Assembly: GCA_017465845.1 (NCBI GenBank)
Contig: JAFTVH010000002.1
Location: forward strand, 36,934-100,933
Length of the DNA: 64,000 nucleotides
Direction: 5' to 3'
DNA from: Lachnospiraceae bacterium
GTDB taxonomy: Bacteria; Bacillota; Clostridia; Lachnospirales; Lachnospiraceae
The notes below the pieces were generated by a model. That model saw only the letters and a program-made list of their open reading frames with translations, was not told the DNA's origin and did not search any database. The position numbers were made by a program, and so were the translations under genes. Shown piece by piece: positions 36,901 to 44,327 of this stretch (positions are counted from its first letter, which is position 1; each line of letters starts with the position of its first letter).

Positions 36901-39900
36901 CAATGTAGGAAGTGTTTTCCTCTGGAAGACTATACATTGGAGCAGCCATTAATAGAGACAAATAAGGAATCCATTGTGCCCATGCACGCAATACGGATCA
37001 AAAGCAGGTATGCCAAGGAGCAGTATTCACCTTTTGATTGGGCCAGCGTGGATGTATCAGAATTGAAAAAGGTAGAAAAGCTGGCTGATTATTTGGTTTA
37101 TGGACATATTGTGAGAAAGAACAACCACTTTAACTATTATTTTGATACAGATAAATATTTTCACGATAATTCGGTTCAAAAAGATGTTATTGAGTGGTTA
37201 AAACGGTGCAGGAAAGACTACGATGAGGCAAAGCGAACGGAAGGAGTTGTATATGATATAATTGTTGCACCGCTTCATTTCAGTAATGCGGCATTTGTTA
37301 ATGCAGTGAACCGATATTTTTTTAATGATGCGGCTCTAGTATTGCATTTTGATATTGAAAAGGAATTTAGAAATAATGTCAAAACAAAGTATAGCAATCT
37401 GGTTACTTTGTACGAGAATTTGTGCGCATACAATAAGAAGGCTACGATTAATTTCCACTATGCAGATGATACGATTGTGTCAGGTGGCACATATGTTCGT
37501 GCACATAGTTTGATGCAGTCTCTTTTTCCGCGTAAAAAAGGAGCAGAGAATGTAGCGGTCAATGTATTTGCCAGTGTTATGATATTATTGAATCGAATGT
37601 CCTTGGATTCACAGCGTAATTATATATCTGATATTCGTTTTTTCTTTTCTTATGTAAATCTTCAGATTTCTTCAATGCGAAATCATGAGGATGCTTGTGT
37701 GTTATGTAAGAAGGAAAGTGATTATCTTCTGTTGGCGGAACAGTCTTCATTGAATGAAGTCTCCTGGTATTGGAAAGAAAAAAGCGGAAGATATCATTAT
37801 TCTGAAATAGAGGAATATCATGTACGACATCAGGATATAATGTCACAAGAGGAGCAGGAAAAAGAACTACGCCAAAAGAAAAGAGCGGTTATGCGTATGA
37901 TATGTTCTCACAAAGCGAATCTCCTCTTGTCCAGAATCAAAAATGATTACAATGAAGAAGGCATAGAAAGGCATATTTTTGATGAGCTATTAGTAAGAGA
38001 TAAGGAAGTAGTAGATATTGAAGAAATGATCGCTTATTTAAAGGTCATTGCACGCCCGTTTATATGCTTTAATAAAGAGGTTAAGAGTGCCATATTCAGT
38101 ATCATGCTGAAGATGTTAAATTATTTACTGATGGATGCTAATGGCAGAAAACAGGCAGGAGAGGAATATGAGAATATCAGTAAATGTCTGAATGCTGTGA
38201 TAAATAGTGAAGAGGATATGTTGTTGCTGATAAGGATTCTGATAAACCGTCTGGTAGAGTTGGGGTCAAATTATATTATAAGAAAAGAGAACATGGAAGC
38301 TCTGTTGGACTATGGGGTAAAACTGAGCGATAAGCAGAGAGAAAAGTTCTTTTTCATTTATGTAAATCGGGTGAAGCAGCTGATTTATAATGGTACGGAT
38401 GAAACAAAATCTCTGTTCTTTGAACATCTACTTCTTTATGATGAGGAATATGCGGGAAAGGAATGTATTCCGGATAATTTTAAGTGTTCCTTTGAATCCG
38501 GGGAAAAGGATGCATGTCTGAGAACTATGTTCTTGGAAAATTCTAAGGTCATAGTAAATGGTATAGGATATCTTAGTTTACTGGAGAATTATGATAAAGA
38601 TCATATTGAGGAGGCTTTGAATCATAGCTATTATCTGGAGAATTATGCACAGTTTTTGCAGTTTCAGAAAGTGGTAGAACACAAGGAGGGAAGGTTTTCT
38701 TTCATTGGAAATGAATGCGATAAAATACAAGGAATGATTGGCTTAAGGAAGCAGTTGAATAAGATCTTGAAGCCTGATAAAAAAACTGCCGTTGCTTCAT
38801 CGGATAATACTTACGGATTGTTGCTGAACAATATCATAGCAGCAACGGGAGCAGCAAACGGTGAATTTATTGTTCCGTATAAGGGCTATAATAAAGAAGA
38901 GAATTATCTGCCCCTGGAATTGAAACGTCCCAGCGTGAACCGGTATCCTAAATTTGATGATAGTACTTTAGTCAGGTTAGTTGAGAAGTATAAGGAAAAG
39001 CTGAATAATGGTACATATTATATTGAATGGGATGGAGCTTGCGAAAAGGGAGGTAAAGAGGGAAATGCTTATGTTATCATCCGATATGTAGGTATGAAGA
39101 AAGAAGTTGAGCGAATATCGGAAATCTATCTGATATTACTTTTTAGGGAAATTACAAATACACAGCTGTTTATTGCTCTCAAGAATGTATTGACCTTTAG
39201 AAAGGATATTTGGACTGTTTTCAACCTTACAAGTGATACACTGCTCAAAAACTGGATGAATGACAGATATTATAAGATGCAAATGAGAAAAGCAAGATCA
39301 GTTGGGCACAGAGATTTGGATAATTTAAAAGAATGTCTTGACTATGTAGCCCAAAACTATCACAATAAGGATTGTAAAGAGGTATACGAAAAGTATCTTT
39401 CATTAGCAGTGGATAGCCTGATAGGATATTATAATACAAAAATCCTCAGTGGCGAGTTTAAGGATTCTGCCGGTAATTGTCCTGGTACTTATACTTTTGG
39501 GGAGTTCTGGAGTTCAATAGAAAAGGAGGTTAATGCAGCGGCAGAATTGTGGTCTTTGACACTATTGGATAGAGAAGGACAGTCTTTTTATAAGGAAAGT
39601 GTGACCGGCAATATTAGAAGATGTCAGATTGAGGGGAGAGATGCACTGCCTGATCCAGGTACCTGTGAAATGATGATTTTGTCAGCATTGCAGAGTATAA
39701 GAAGACATTCTAAAGAAAACGATGTAAATGTAATCATATATGAGGCAGAAGGGTTTCTGTATATTAAGAACAGACTTTCTGAAGATTGCCAGGGGATTAA
39801 GGAAAATCTGAGAAGGGCAGAAAGAAGAGAAGGTGCCGGAATATCAGTGGCTGTCATAATTGATATATGTAAGATTTGGTATAATAACGAGGATACGATT

Positions 39901-39972
39901 GTATATGTAGAGGACGAAAGCAATTATTTTGTTGTAAGATTACCTATGTTAGAGATAGCGTCAAATAAGTAA
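33934..39972 (+). CDS. Giant protein with two GHKL-like regions, phosphoribosyltransferase-like segments and a kinase-like C terminus
   Basis: I do not recognise this 2012-residue protein as a named family. Visible parts, in order: an unknown N-terminal 340 residues; a GHKL-type ATPase region (about 340-536) with LLQIIENVYHS (Asn354), HHYGLQAF and GSQYEVLIPF; C574/C577; a possible phosphoribosyltransferase-like segment (ITLVGYETYSEMLL at 834 and ILVVPINSTTTT at 893); C991/C994; a clearer phosphoribosyltransferase-like segment with DIIVAPLHFSN near 1107 and HYADDTIVSGGT at 1175-1186; C1255/C1258; a long helical stretch; a GAF-like part (about 1600-1745); a possible dimerisation helix with His1792; and a degenerate GHKL end (1910-2006). 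No membrane segment is seen. The receiver and DUF2971 genes follow. Confidence 0.7.
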   Translation: MEKYIYRFQISNNQQEYSKCLEFMDDIASKRMKGTQYYQLNVQYCKVNSPQPVNKNLLQGEGFSEWNGEQIWEENVERIYIFYVTCSDEDDVVNLIYFCMIKDRYPESMLCVDSSNPGMAASVIPHFLFDEISESMKVHNVSTTYIRKAERENLNYNNFEYFINDEHYGMIPMTMPWQKIFIKFSSLIKIDQKANTARVWGTPVGSFLRQFYQKVGWQNESGFTLQYVCTNYWPKIIPKALLRDPKNAEDQNRLAGQYWEYNLFRIFTECLCKLEERKYSPLTKRRYAIIQDGKFFELIKDIPLLALYIFCLFDYFSKDISEMELTDEELFEIFQERIFNARDMAEGLLQIIENVYHSEYHKGYFYFRIHTLNNGSNEYLKRNYLNFIQSETFKVASGKQHILEVKVADCSQQAIADMFLNNYKKRMDVVEGEDREAFNRLYPCAEKVTLRSFFNPSDEERDFWQSYNSIAENIVHHYGLQAFDSFVLNNQGYFYVQSKKGYCLSREEEFYDSLREKQLNSSHTIPGSQYEVLIPFQTELEPKNTSLNVNINYTKKLLLDYNVVRSLPFTSERCTRCFEEQPDSWSYQEKKEGTIHALYQKFHETVETHENEKETVLWCSAREIALTMTEMFCKVIMLHIVKLPSDRQCFLLVTDCTQAHFMEITRMFALFYDKQGMSSIMDRVQIYLAGENNEEFLIAGGNIGTLAVKSEKLVFAKGVTPKCVGILKTMLRNKPVGVQDSDVDIIPFDMIRYSEDRETLFEKNVGSVLDTDIQSTEFGCKLQNLHVRIGNKIHITTFYEAELLFHNNYYTSRFAYWLAQKIYEDDKLDKSKSITLVGYETYSEMLLRELQMMLEAQWKEYAPKIESIIYEQKTMEKFRASGKLYEYADSQFILVVPINSTTTTHSKLAAFLQQSIEKSWKQQYENIGDSKINIAGNYGVVVIGPDHETAKEMQIEYWEEKEKYELYSKVLDDKVTYFIKVVGTWHEPLQCRKCFPLEDYTLEQPLIETNKESIVPMHAIRIKSRYAKEQYSPFDWASVDVSELKKVEKLADYLVYGHIVRKNNHFNYYFDTDKYFHDNSVQKDVIEWLKRCRKDYDEAKRTEGVVYDIIVAPLHFSNAAFVNAVNRYFFNDAALVLHFDIEKEFRNNVKTKYSNLVTLYENLCAYNKKATINFHYADDTIVSGGTYVRAHSLMQSLFPRKKGAENVAVNVFASVMILLNRMSLDSQRNYISDIRFFFSYVNLQISSMRNHEDACVLCKKESDYLLLAEQSSLNEVSWYWKEKSGRYHYSEIEEYHVRHQDIMSQEEQEKELRQKKRAVMRMICSHKANLLLSRIKNDYNEEGIERHIFDELLVRDKEVVDIEEMIAYLKVIARPFICFNKEVKSAIFSIMLKMLNYLLMDANGRKQAGEEYENISKCLNAVINSEEDMLLLIRILINRLVELGSNYIIRKENMEALLDYGVKLSDKQREKFFFIYVNRVKQLIYNGTDETKSLFFEHLLLYDEEYAGKECIPDNFKCSFESGEKDACLRTMFLENSKVIVNGIGYLSLLENYDKDHIEEALNHSYYLENYAQFLQFQKVVEHKEGRFSFIGNECDKIQGMIGLRKQLNKILKPDKKTAVASSDNTYGLLLNNIIAATGAANGEFIVPYKGYNKEENYLPLELKRPSVNRYPKFDDSTLVRLVEKYKEKLNNGTYYIEWDGACEKGGKEGNAYVIIRYVGMKKEVERISEIYLILLFREITNTQLFIALKNVLTFRKDIWTVFNLTSDTLLKNWMNDRYYKMQMRKARSVGHRDLDNLKECLDYVAQNYHNKDCKEVYEKYLSLAVDSLIGYYNTKILSGEFKDSAGNCPGTYTFGEFWSSIEKEVNAAAELWSLTLLDREGQSFYKESVTGNIRRCQIEGRDALPDPGTCEMMILSALQSIRRHSKENDVNVIIYEAEGFLYIKNRLSEDCQGIKENLRRAERREGAGISVAVIIDICKIWYNNEDTIVYVEDESNYFVVRLPMLEIASNK

Positions 39973-40004
39973 AGCCTTGAACCATGGAAAAAGGAGGAAA
40001 TGAA

Positions 40005-40529
40005 ATGGATATTAAATTGCTTTTGATTGAAGATGATGTGAATGACGTTGGATTAATAACAGATGCAATCAACGAGTTTGAAGATGTTGATTGGATGGGA
40101 ACAGAGTATCATTTTGTTGTTGAACATTTACCGGGAATGGGTGAAAAAGAGAAGATAAGAGGCAGAGAATATCTGTTTTATGATGATCACATCCTGGATG
40201 AGATTGAGCAGAGAATACAAAAAAAGGCAAACGGAATTAATTTGGGATTGTTACTGGATGTAGTTCTGACTAAGGATGAGTTGGAGTCAAAAGATAAAAA
40301 TTTTTATCCGGAAGTAAATATGGCCAGAACGATATATGAAAGATTTCATGATAAATTACCGATTTATGTTCTTACATCAGTTCCTTCTTTTTATACGCAC
40401 AGTGAACGAATTATGGGGGCAGATCTGTCTGAACAGTTTATTCCTAAGGAGGTATTGTTAAAATATAAGATGAAATCTATGCTTGAAAAGCTTAAGAATT
40501 ATTACATTAAATGGGGACAGAATGAATAG
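40005..40529 (+). CDS. Stand-alone receiver-domain protein
   Basis: This 174-residue protein has the key receiver residues: acidic pair D10/D11 in LLLIEDDVND, phospho-acceptor Asp85 in LGLLLDVVLT, Thr124 in IYVLTS and Lys148 in QFIPKE. It has about 35 extra residues between the first and third strands and no DNA-binding domain. The ATG at 40005 follows AAAGGAGG. It starts 32 bases after the giant gene, whose C-terminal end looks like a histidine kinase, so a phosphorelay between them is the natural inference. The lack of an output domain points to a protein partner, possibly the DUF2971 product. Confidence 0.8.
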   Translation: MDIKLLLIEDDVNDVGLITDAINEFEDVDWMGTEYHFVVEHLPGMGEKEKIRGREYLFYDDHILDEIEQRIQKKANGINLGLLLDVVLTKDELESKDKNFYPEVNMARTIYERFHDKLPIYVLTSVPSFYTHSERIMGADLSEQFIPKEVLLKYKMKSMLEKLKNYYIKWGQNE

Positions 40530-40593
40530 CTTACGAATCATTATGTTGTAGATAGATTAAAGAGTATTGTATACAATGGAAGAAGGGGAAATA

Positions 40594-41850
40594 ATGATCG
40601 GAGATTATAAGGAAGTATTACCGTTAGACAATCAAAAATATGATAATGTGAAATTGGAAGAATGCGAAGCATTTAAGATCCCTGGGAAAAGTCTGTTCCA
40701 CTATACATCCAGAGAGGTGTTTTGGAAAATTGTCGAGGATGAAACTTTTCTGGCTCGTCATATACTGTTCTCAAATGATTCTGAGGAATATGAATTGGGG
40801 AAAGAAAAGATTGATAAGATTTTAAAGCAAATCGGGTCTACAGCCGATATTGAAGAACCGGAAAAGAATGAAAGATATATGATATGCTTCTGCGAAGAAA
40901 AAGATTTACTGAGTCAGTGGAGGGGATATGCACAGAATGGTATTGCTATGGAATTTGATTTTTCGTTGGGCAGATATGGATTGACTAATGCGGACGGGAC
41001 GAAGACTCAATTTTCATCATATCACTGTTTTACACTGGTCAATAATGAAGCTGCTATGAAGAAAAAAGTGTATGATAAGGATGACTCGGCGGAGTATAAT
41101 GTAGAGGAGTACGAGAAACGTTATGTTTCAAGGACGGATAAGAAGTCTGAAAAGCTTGTTACATTGTGTATTGCAGCGCCATATAAAGTGTTCTACGTTG
41201 AGAAAAATGAGAGTGAGGACAACGACTTTGATAAGATGTTACAAAGTTTACAAAGTATGGATAATACAGTGCCAAACCTTATTAAATTGATCCCTTATAT
41301 TAAGAATGAAAAATTTGGCGAAGAAATGGAATATAGGCTGGTCTTTGACTTGTGGGGATTAATAGGTGACAAACGGGAATGGATTAGAGGCGAAAAGAAT
41401 ATCTATCTGGATGTAGATGGAGTAAAGAAACCGAATATTCGTGTTGAATTTGGTAATGCATTGGAGCGATTAAAAGAGAAAACAATTCGCTTATATTATT
41501 CAAACAATATGTATAAAGATGCATTAGAGAAATTTGTCGCCAGTGAAAAAATGGATATAGAATTGGTGATGGTCAGTGACCCTGCATTAAAAGAAAACGA
41601 GATTTTACTGGGAAATGGCCAGAAGCAGGAAATGGTAATGAGGGTGTTATCTGCATTTATTCAATCACAAAAGGATATATTTGTGAATACCAAAATATGG
41701 TGTGATGGGCATTTACCTATGAGACGGATAATGGTAGGGCCGAGTAAAGACGCTGAACTTATGAAAAAGAGTATTATTCAGTATAAACATAATAAGTACT
41801 GGATGAAATATATTGATGTGGTAATTTCAGATATTCCGTTCAGAAATTAG
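40594..41850 (+). CDS. DUF2971 domain protein
   Basis: This 418-residue protein has LFHYTSREVFWKIVEDE, FSNDSEEYELG, MICFCEEKDLLSQWRGYAQN with GIAMEFDF, and MEYRLVF, the order of conserved elements in DUF2971. The biochemical activity of DUF2971 is not established to my knowledge; members are frequent in variable and defence-rich regions. AAGGGG lies just before the ATG at 40594. As the last gene of the cassette, 64 bases after the receiver gene, it is a candidate effector. A very strong terminator follows. Confidence 0.8.
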   Translation: MIGDYKEVLPLDNQKYDNVKLEECEAFKIPGKSLFHYTSREVFWKIVEDETFLARHILFSNDSEEYELGKEKIDKILKQIGSTADIEEPEKNERYMICFCEEKDLLSQWRGYAQNGIAMEFDFSLGRYGLTNADGTKTQFSSYHCFTLVNNEAAMKKKVYDKDDSAEYNVEEYEKRYVSRTDKKSEKLVTLCIAAPYKVFYVEKNESEDNDFDKMLQSLQSMDNTVPNLIKLIPYIKNEKFGEEMEYRLVFDLWGLIGDKREWIRGEKNIYLDVDGVKKPNIRVEFGNALERLKEKTIRLYYSNNMYKDALEKFVASEKMDIELVMVSDPALKENEILLGNGQKQEMVMRVLSAFIQSQKDIFVNTKIWCDGHLPMRRIMVGPSKDAELMKKSIIQYKHNKYWMKYIDVVISDIPFRN

Positions 41851-41865
41851 TATTATAAATCATGG

Positions 41866-41928
41866 TTGGTTTGTACCTATTAAAACAAATAATAAAGTTG
41901 TTTTAATAGGTATAAACCAAATTTTTTG
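41866..41928 (+). terminator. Strong intrinsic terminator of the cassette
   Basis: A 23-bp stem with only one G-U pair: the left arm starts TTGGTTTGTACCTATT at 41866, and the right arm ends ATAGGTATAAACCAA at 41920. The loop is about nine bases and TTTTTTG follows. The stem is unusually long and AT-rich. Confidence 0.9.
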
Positions 41929-42029
41929 TTATCCATCCTTGCAACTGCAGTTCATTTTTGATATAGTATATAGTTGACATAGAATTATTTGCTTTGTTAG
42001 CAGCAGATAGAAAAGGGGATTAGTCGTAG

Positions 42030-42827
42030 ATGAAGAAGTTAAGGATGTTCAGCATAGCGTTATTATTCATGTCAGTTGTTGCATTTTTGCTGTTTAAGGT
42101 ATATCAGCGTATGACAACGGACAATATCCCACCGGTAATTACCTGTGAAACGGACGAACTGGTTATTTCAGTGTACGCAGATACAAAAGATCTGCTCCGG
42201 GGCGTAACCGTGCAGGACGATGTGTCCGGAGATGTAACTGACAGTCTGGTAGTTGAGAGTCTGTCTTCTTTTACAGAAGAAGGAATAGGCATTATTACTT
42301 ATGCAGCAGTAGATGAATCTCTGAATGTAGCACGATGTGAGAGAACAATCGTATACAAGGGATATAGGCCTCCTGTTTTTGAACTGAGTGCGCCATTGTC
42401 CTTTACAGTGGGAGAAAAAGCGGATATTCTGTCCTGCATAACGGCAGAAAGTGTACTGGATGGTAATCTTACCTCCAATATCAAATACTCTATGGAAAGT
42501 ACGCTCAATAACATGGTTCCGGGCAGTTATCCGGTAGAATTCCGCGTAATGGACAGCTGTGGAAATACCGTTTATCTGGATGCTGAGATTGAAATTTACG
42601 AAAGAGCATATGCCGGTATTGATGTTAAACTGAGTCAGTATCTGGTATACATACCGGCAGGAGAGACTTTCGACCCTGGGGAATATTATGTAGGTGCCAG
42701 CCAGGAGGGAATCCTGACAATTCAGTCAGATGTGGATACACGCAATCCGGGAACTTATTATGTAGATTATTTTGTAGAGGGAGAGCGATTAAGCGGAAAG
42801 AGCCGATTAATTGTAGTTGTACAGTAA
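42030..42827 (+). CDS. Exported protein with bacterial Ig-like domains
   Basis: This 265-residue protein has one N-terminal hydrophobic helix (residues 5-23) that serves as signal or anchor. Repeated Ig-like units follow: IPPVITCETDEL with VQDDVSGDVTDS and GIGIITYAAVDESLNVA; then RPPVFELSAPLSF with GSYPVEFRVMDSCGN; and a third unit ending GTYYVDYFVEGERL. The pattern is that of DUF5011/HYR-type domains. It heads the export and regulation genes and may bind the polysaccharide or the wall. A binding site AAAAGGGGA precedes the ATG. Confidence 0.75.
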   Translation: MKKLRMFSIALLFMSVVAFLLFKVYQRMTTDNIPPVITCETDELVISVYADTKDLLRGVTVQDDVSGDVTDSLVVESLSSFTEEGIGIITYAAVDESLNVARCERTIVYKGYRPPVFELSAPLSFTVGEKADILSCITAESVLDGNLTSNIKYSMESTLNNMVPGSYPVEFRVMDSCGNTVYLDAEIEIYERAYAGIDVKLSQYLVYIPAGETFDPGEYYVGASQEGILTIQSDVDTRNPGTYYVDYFVEGERLSGKSRLIVVVQ

Positions 42828-42860
42828 TTCGGGCTGCATGAACCAGAGAGGTAAAATGTA

Positions 42861-44324
42861 ATGGAAAATGAATTTCAGAAGAAACAAATGGAGCACATTT
42901 ACAATATTATCCGGGATGTTTTGAAAGATTGGTGGGTTGCTTTATTTATTGCGGTATCAATCTCTTTGTTATCCTATATTTTGGCATCTGTCACTTATCA
43001 TCCCACATATACGTCCAGTACCACCTTTGTTGTTTCTGCAAAAAGCAGTACCATGGGCACCTATGCCAATATCAGCAAAACGAATAAACTGACAAGCACC
43101 TTTCAGTCCGTTTTGGACAGTCAGGTCTTAAAAAAGAAAGTGGCAGAATCTTTGGAAATGGACTCTTTTGACGGAACGATTTCCATTTATGTAGTTCCGG
43201 AAACGAATCTTCTCACAGTATCGGTGACAAGTGATTCGCCGGAGATTTCTTTCCGCCTGTTAAAAGGAATATTAGACAACTATCAGACTATTTCTGCCAA
43301 TGTGCTTGGAGAGGTAGTTATGGAGATATTTGAGGAGCCCAATTATCCTTCTTATCCTAATCAATACTTCAATGGAAAGAATATCATGAAGAGAGTGTTC
43401 TTATATACCGGACTTTTAATGGTCTGTGTGTTGGGGCTTTTGTCATATTTTAAAGATACGGTGAAGTCGGAAGAAGAGATTTCGGAAAAACTGGATACCA
43501 ATGCTTTTGGTGTCTTAAAGTATGAGCCTGCTTATCGCAATCTCAAAGCTTTTTTGCGGGGGAATAAGAAGAAAATGTTGATTACGGAGCCGGCAGTCAG
43601 CTTTGGATATGTGGAAAATATCAAGAAGATGCGGACAAAATTATTTTATCAGAACGCGGATAGTCAGGCAAAAGTATTGTTGGTGACAAGTGCCATGCCC
43701 AAAGAAGGAAAAACTACTGTCGCTGTCAATCTGGCTCTGGCCATTGCACAGAGAGGGAAGAAAGTACTTCTGTTAAACGGAAATCTGAAGCAAGGTACGT
43801 TGGAAGAACTTCTGGGTGTCGCAGCACCGGAGAAAGAGGTCTTGGAGCTTGCAGGACAGGTAAGACAGACCAAGCATATGTCTCTGTATTTATGGACTAA
43901 TTATGGAAAGAAGATGAAGTCCACAGAATTTTTGGGTTCCAGACGTTTCGGCGAGTTCTTGAATCAAATGAGAGCAGAGATGGATTTTATTATTATCGAT
44001 GGACCGGCTGCCATAGGCAATGCAGACACGGAAATCCTGGCCAGAAGATCCGATTTTTCATTGCTGGTTGTGAAGCAGAATGATGCAAAGGTGTCAAGTA
44101 TTAATGATACCATTGATATGCTCAGCGGATATGGCAAGGGAGTCATAGGATGCGTGCTGAACAATGTTTTCCATCCGGGAACAGTGCTTGGTTACGGTTA
44201 CGGATATGGCTACGGATATGGATATGGCAAATATCGCTATGGCAAGTATCGTTATGGCAAGTACGGCTCCTATTATGGACATTATCATAGATCATCGCAA
44301 AAGGATGTGAAGGAAGAGGAGTAA
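42861..44324 (+). CDS. Wzz/BY-kinase-type protein with degenerate Walker A' and tyrosine-rich tail
   Basis: This 487-residue protein joins a Wzz-type chain-length domain (membrane helices near residues 28-48 and 175-195) to a BY-kinase-like ATPase. Walker A is SAMPKEGKTT (277-286) and Walker B FIIIDGPA (376-383). Walker A', normally with the pattern DxDxR, reads LLLNGNLKQG (303-312), so both aspartates are asparagines and the arginine is a lysine. The tail (about 441-474) holds some 14 tyrosines in GYGY and KYRYG units. It may be a poor kinase but a good phosphorylation target for the next gene product. Confidence 0.85.
   Translation: MENEFQKKQMEHIYNIIRDVLKDWWVALFIAVSISLLSYILASVTYHPTYTSSTTFVVSAKSSTMGTYANISKTNKLTSTFQSVLDSQVLKKKVAESLEMDSFDGTISIYVVPETNLLTVSVTSDSPEISFRLLKGILDNYQTISANVLGEVVMEIFEEPNYPSYPNQYFNGKNIMKRVFLYTGLLMVCVLGLLSYFKDTVKSEEEISEKLDTNAFGVLKYEPAYRNLKAFLRGNKKKMLITEPAVSFGYVENIKKMRTKLFYQNADSQAKVLLVTSAMPKEGKTTVAVNLALAIAQRGKKVLLLNGNLKQGTLEELLGVAAPEKEVLELAGQVRQTKHMSLYLWTNYGKKMKSTEFLGSRRFGEFLNQMRAEMDFIIIDGPAAIGNADTEILARRSDFSLLVVKQNDAKVSSINDTIDMLSGYGKGVIGCVLNNVFHPGTVLGYGYGYGYGYGYGKYRYGKYRYGKYGSYYGHYHRSSQKDVKEEE
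44173..44283 (+). repeat. Tyrosine-codon repeat in the kinase tail
   Basis: Short tandem units of GGTTACGGATATGGC type encode GYGYG, followed by three copies of AAATATCGCTATGGC type encoding KYRYG/KYG. All are in frame and give the tyrosine cluster of the kinase-like protein. Confidence 0.8.
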
Positions 44325-44327
44325 GAG

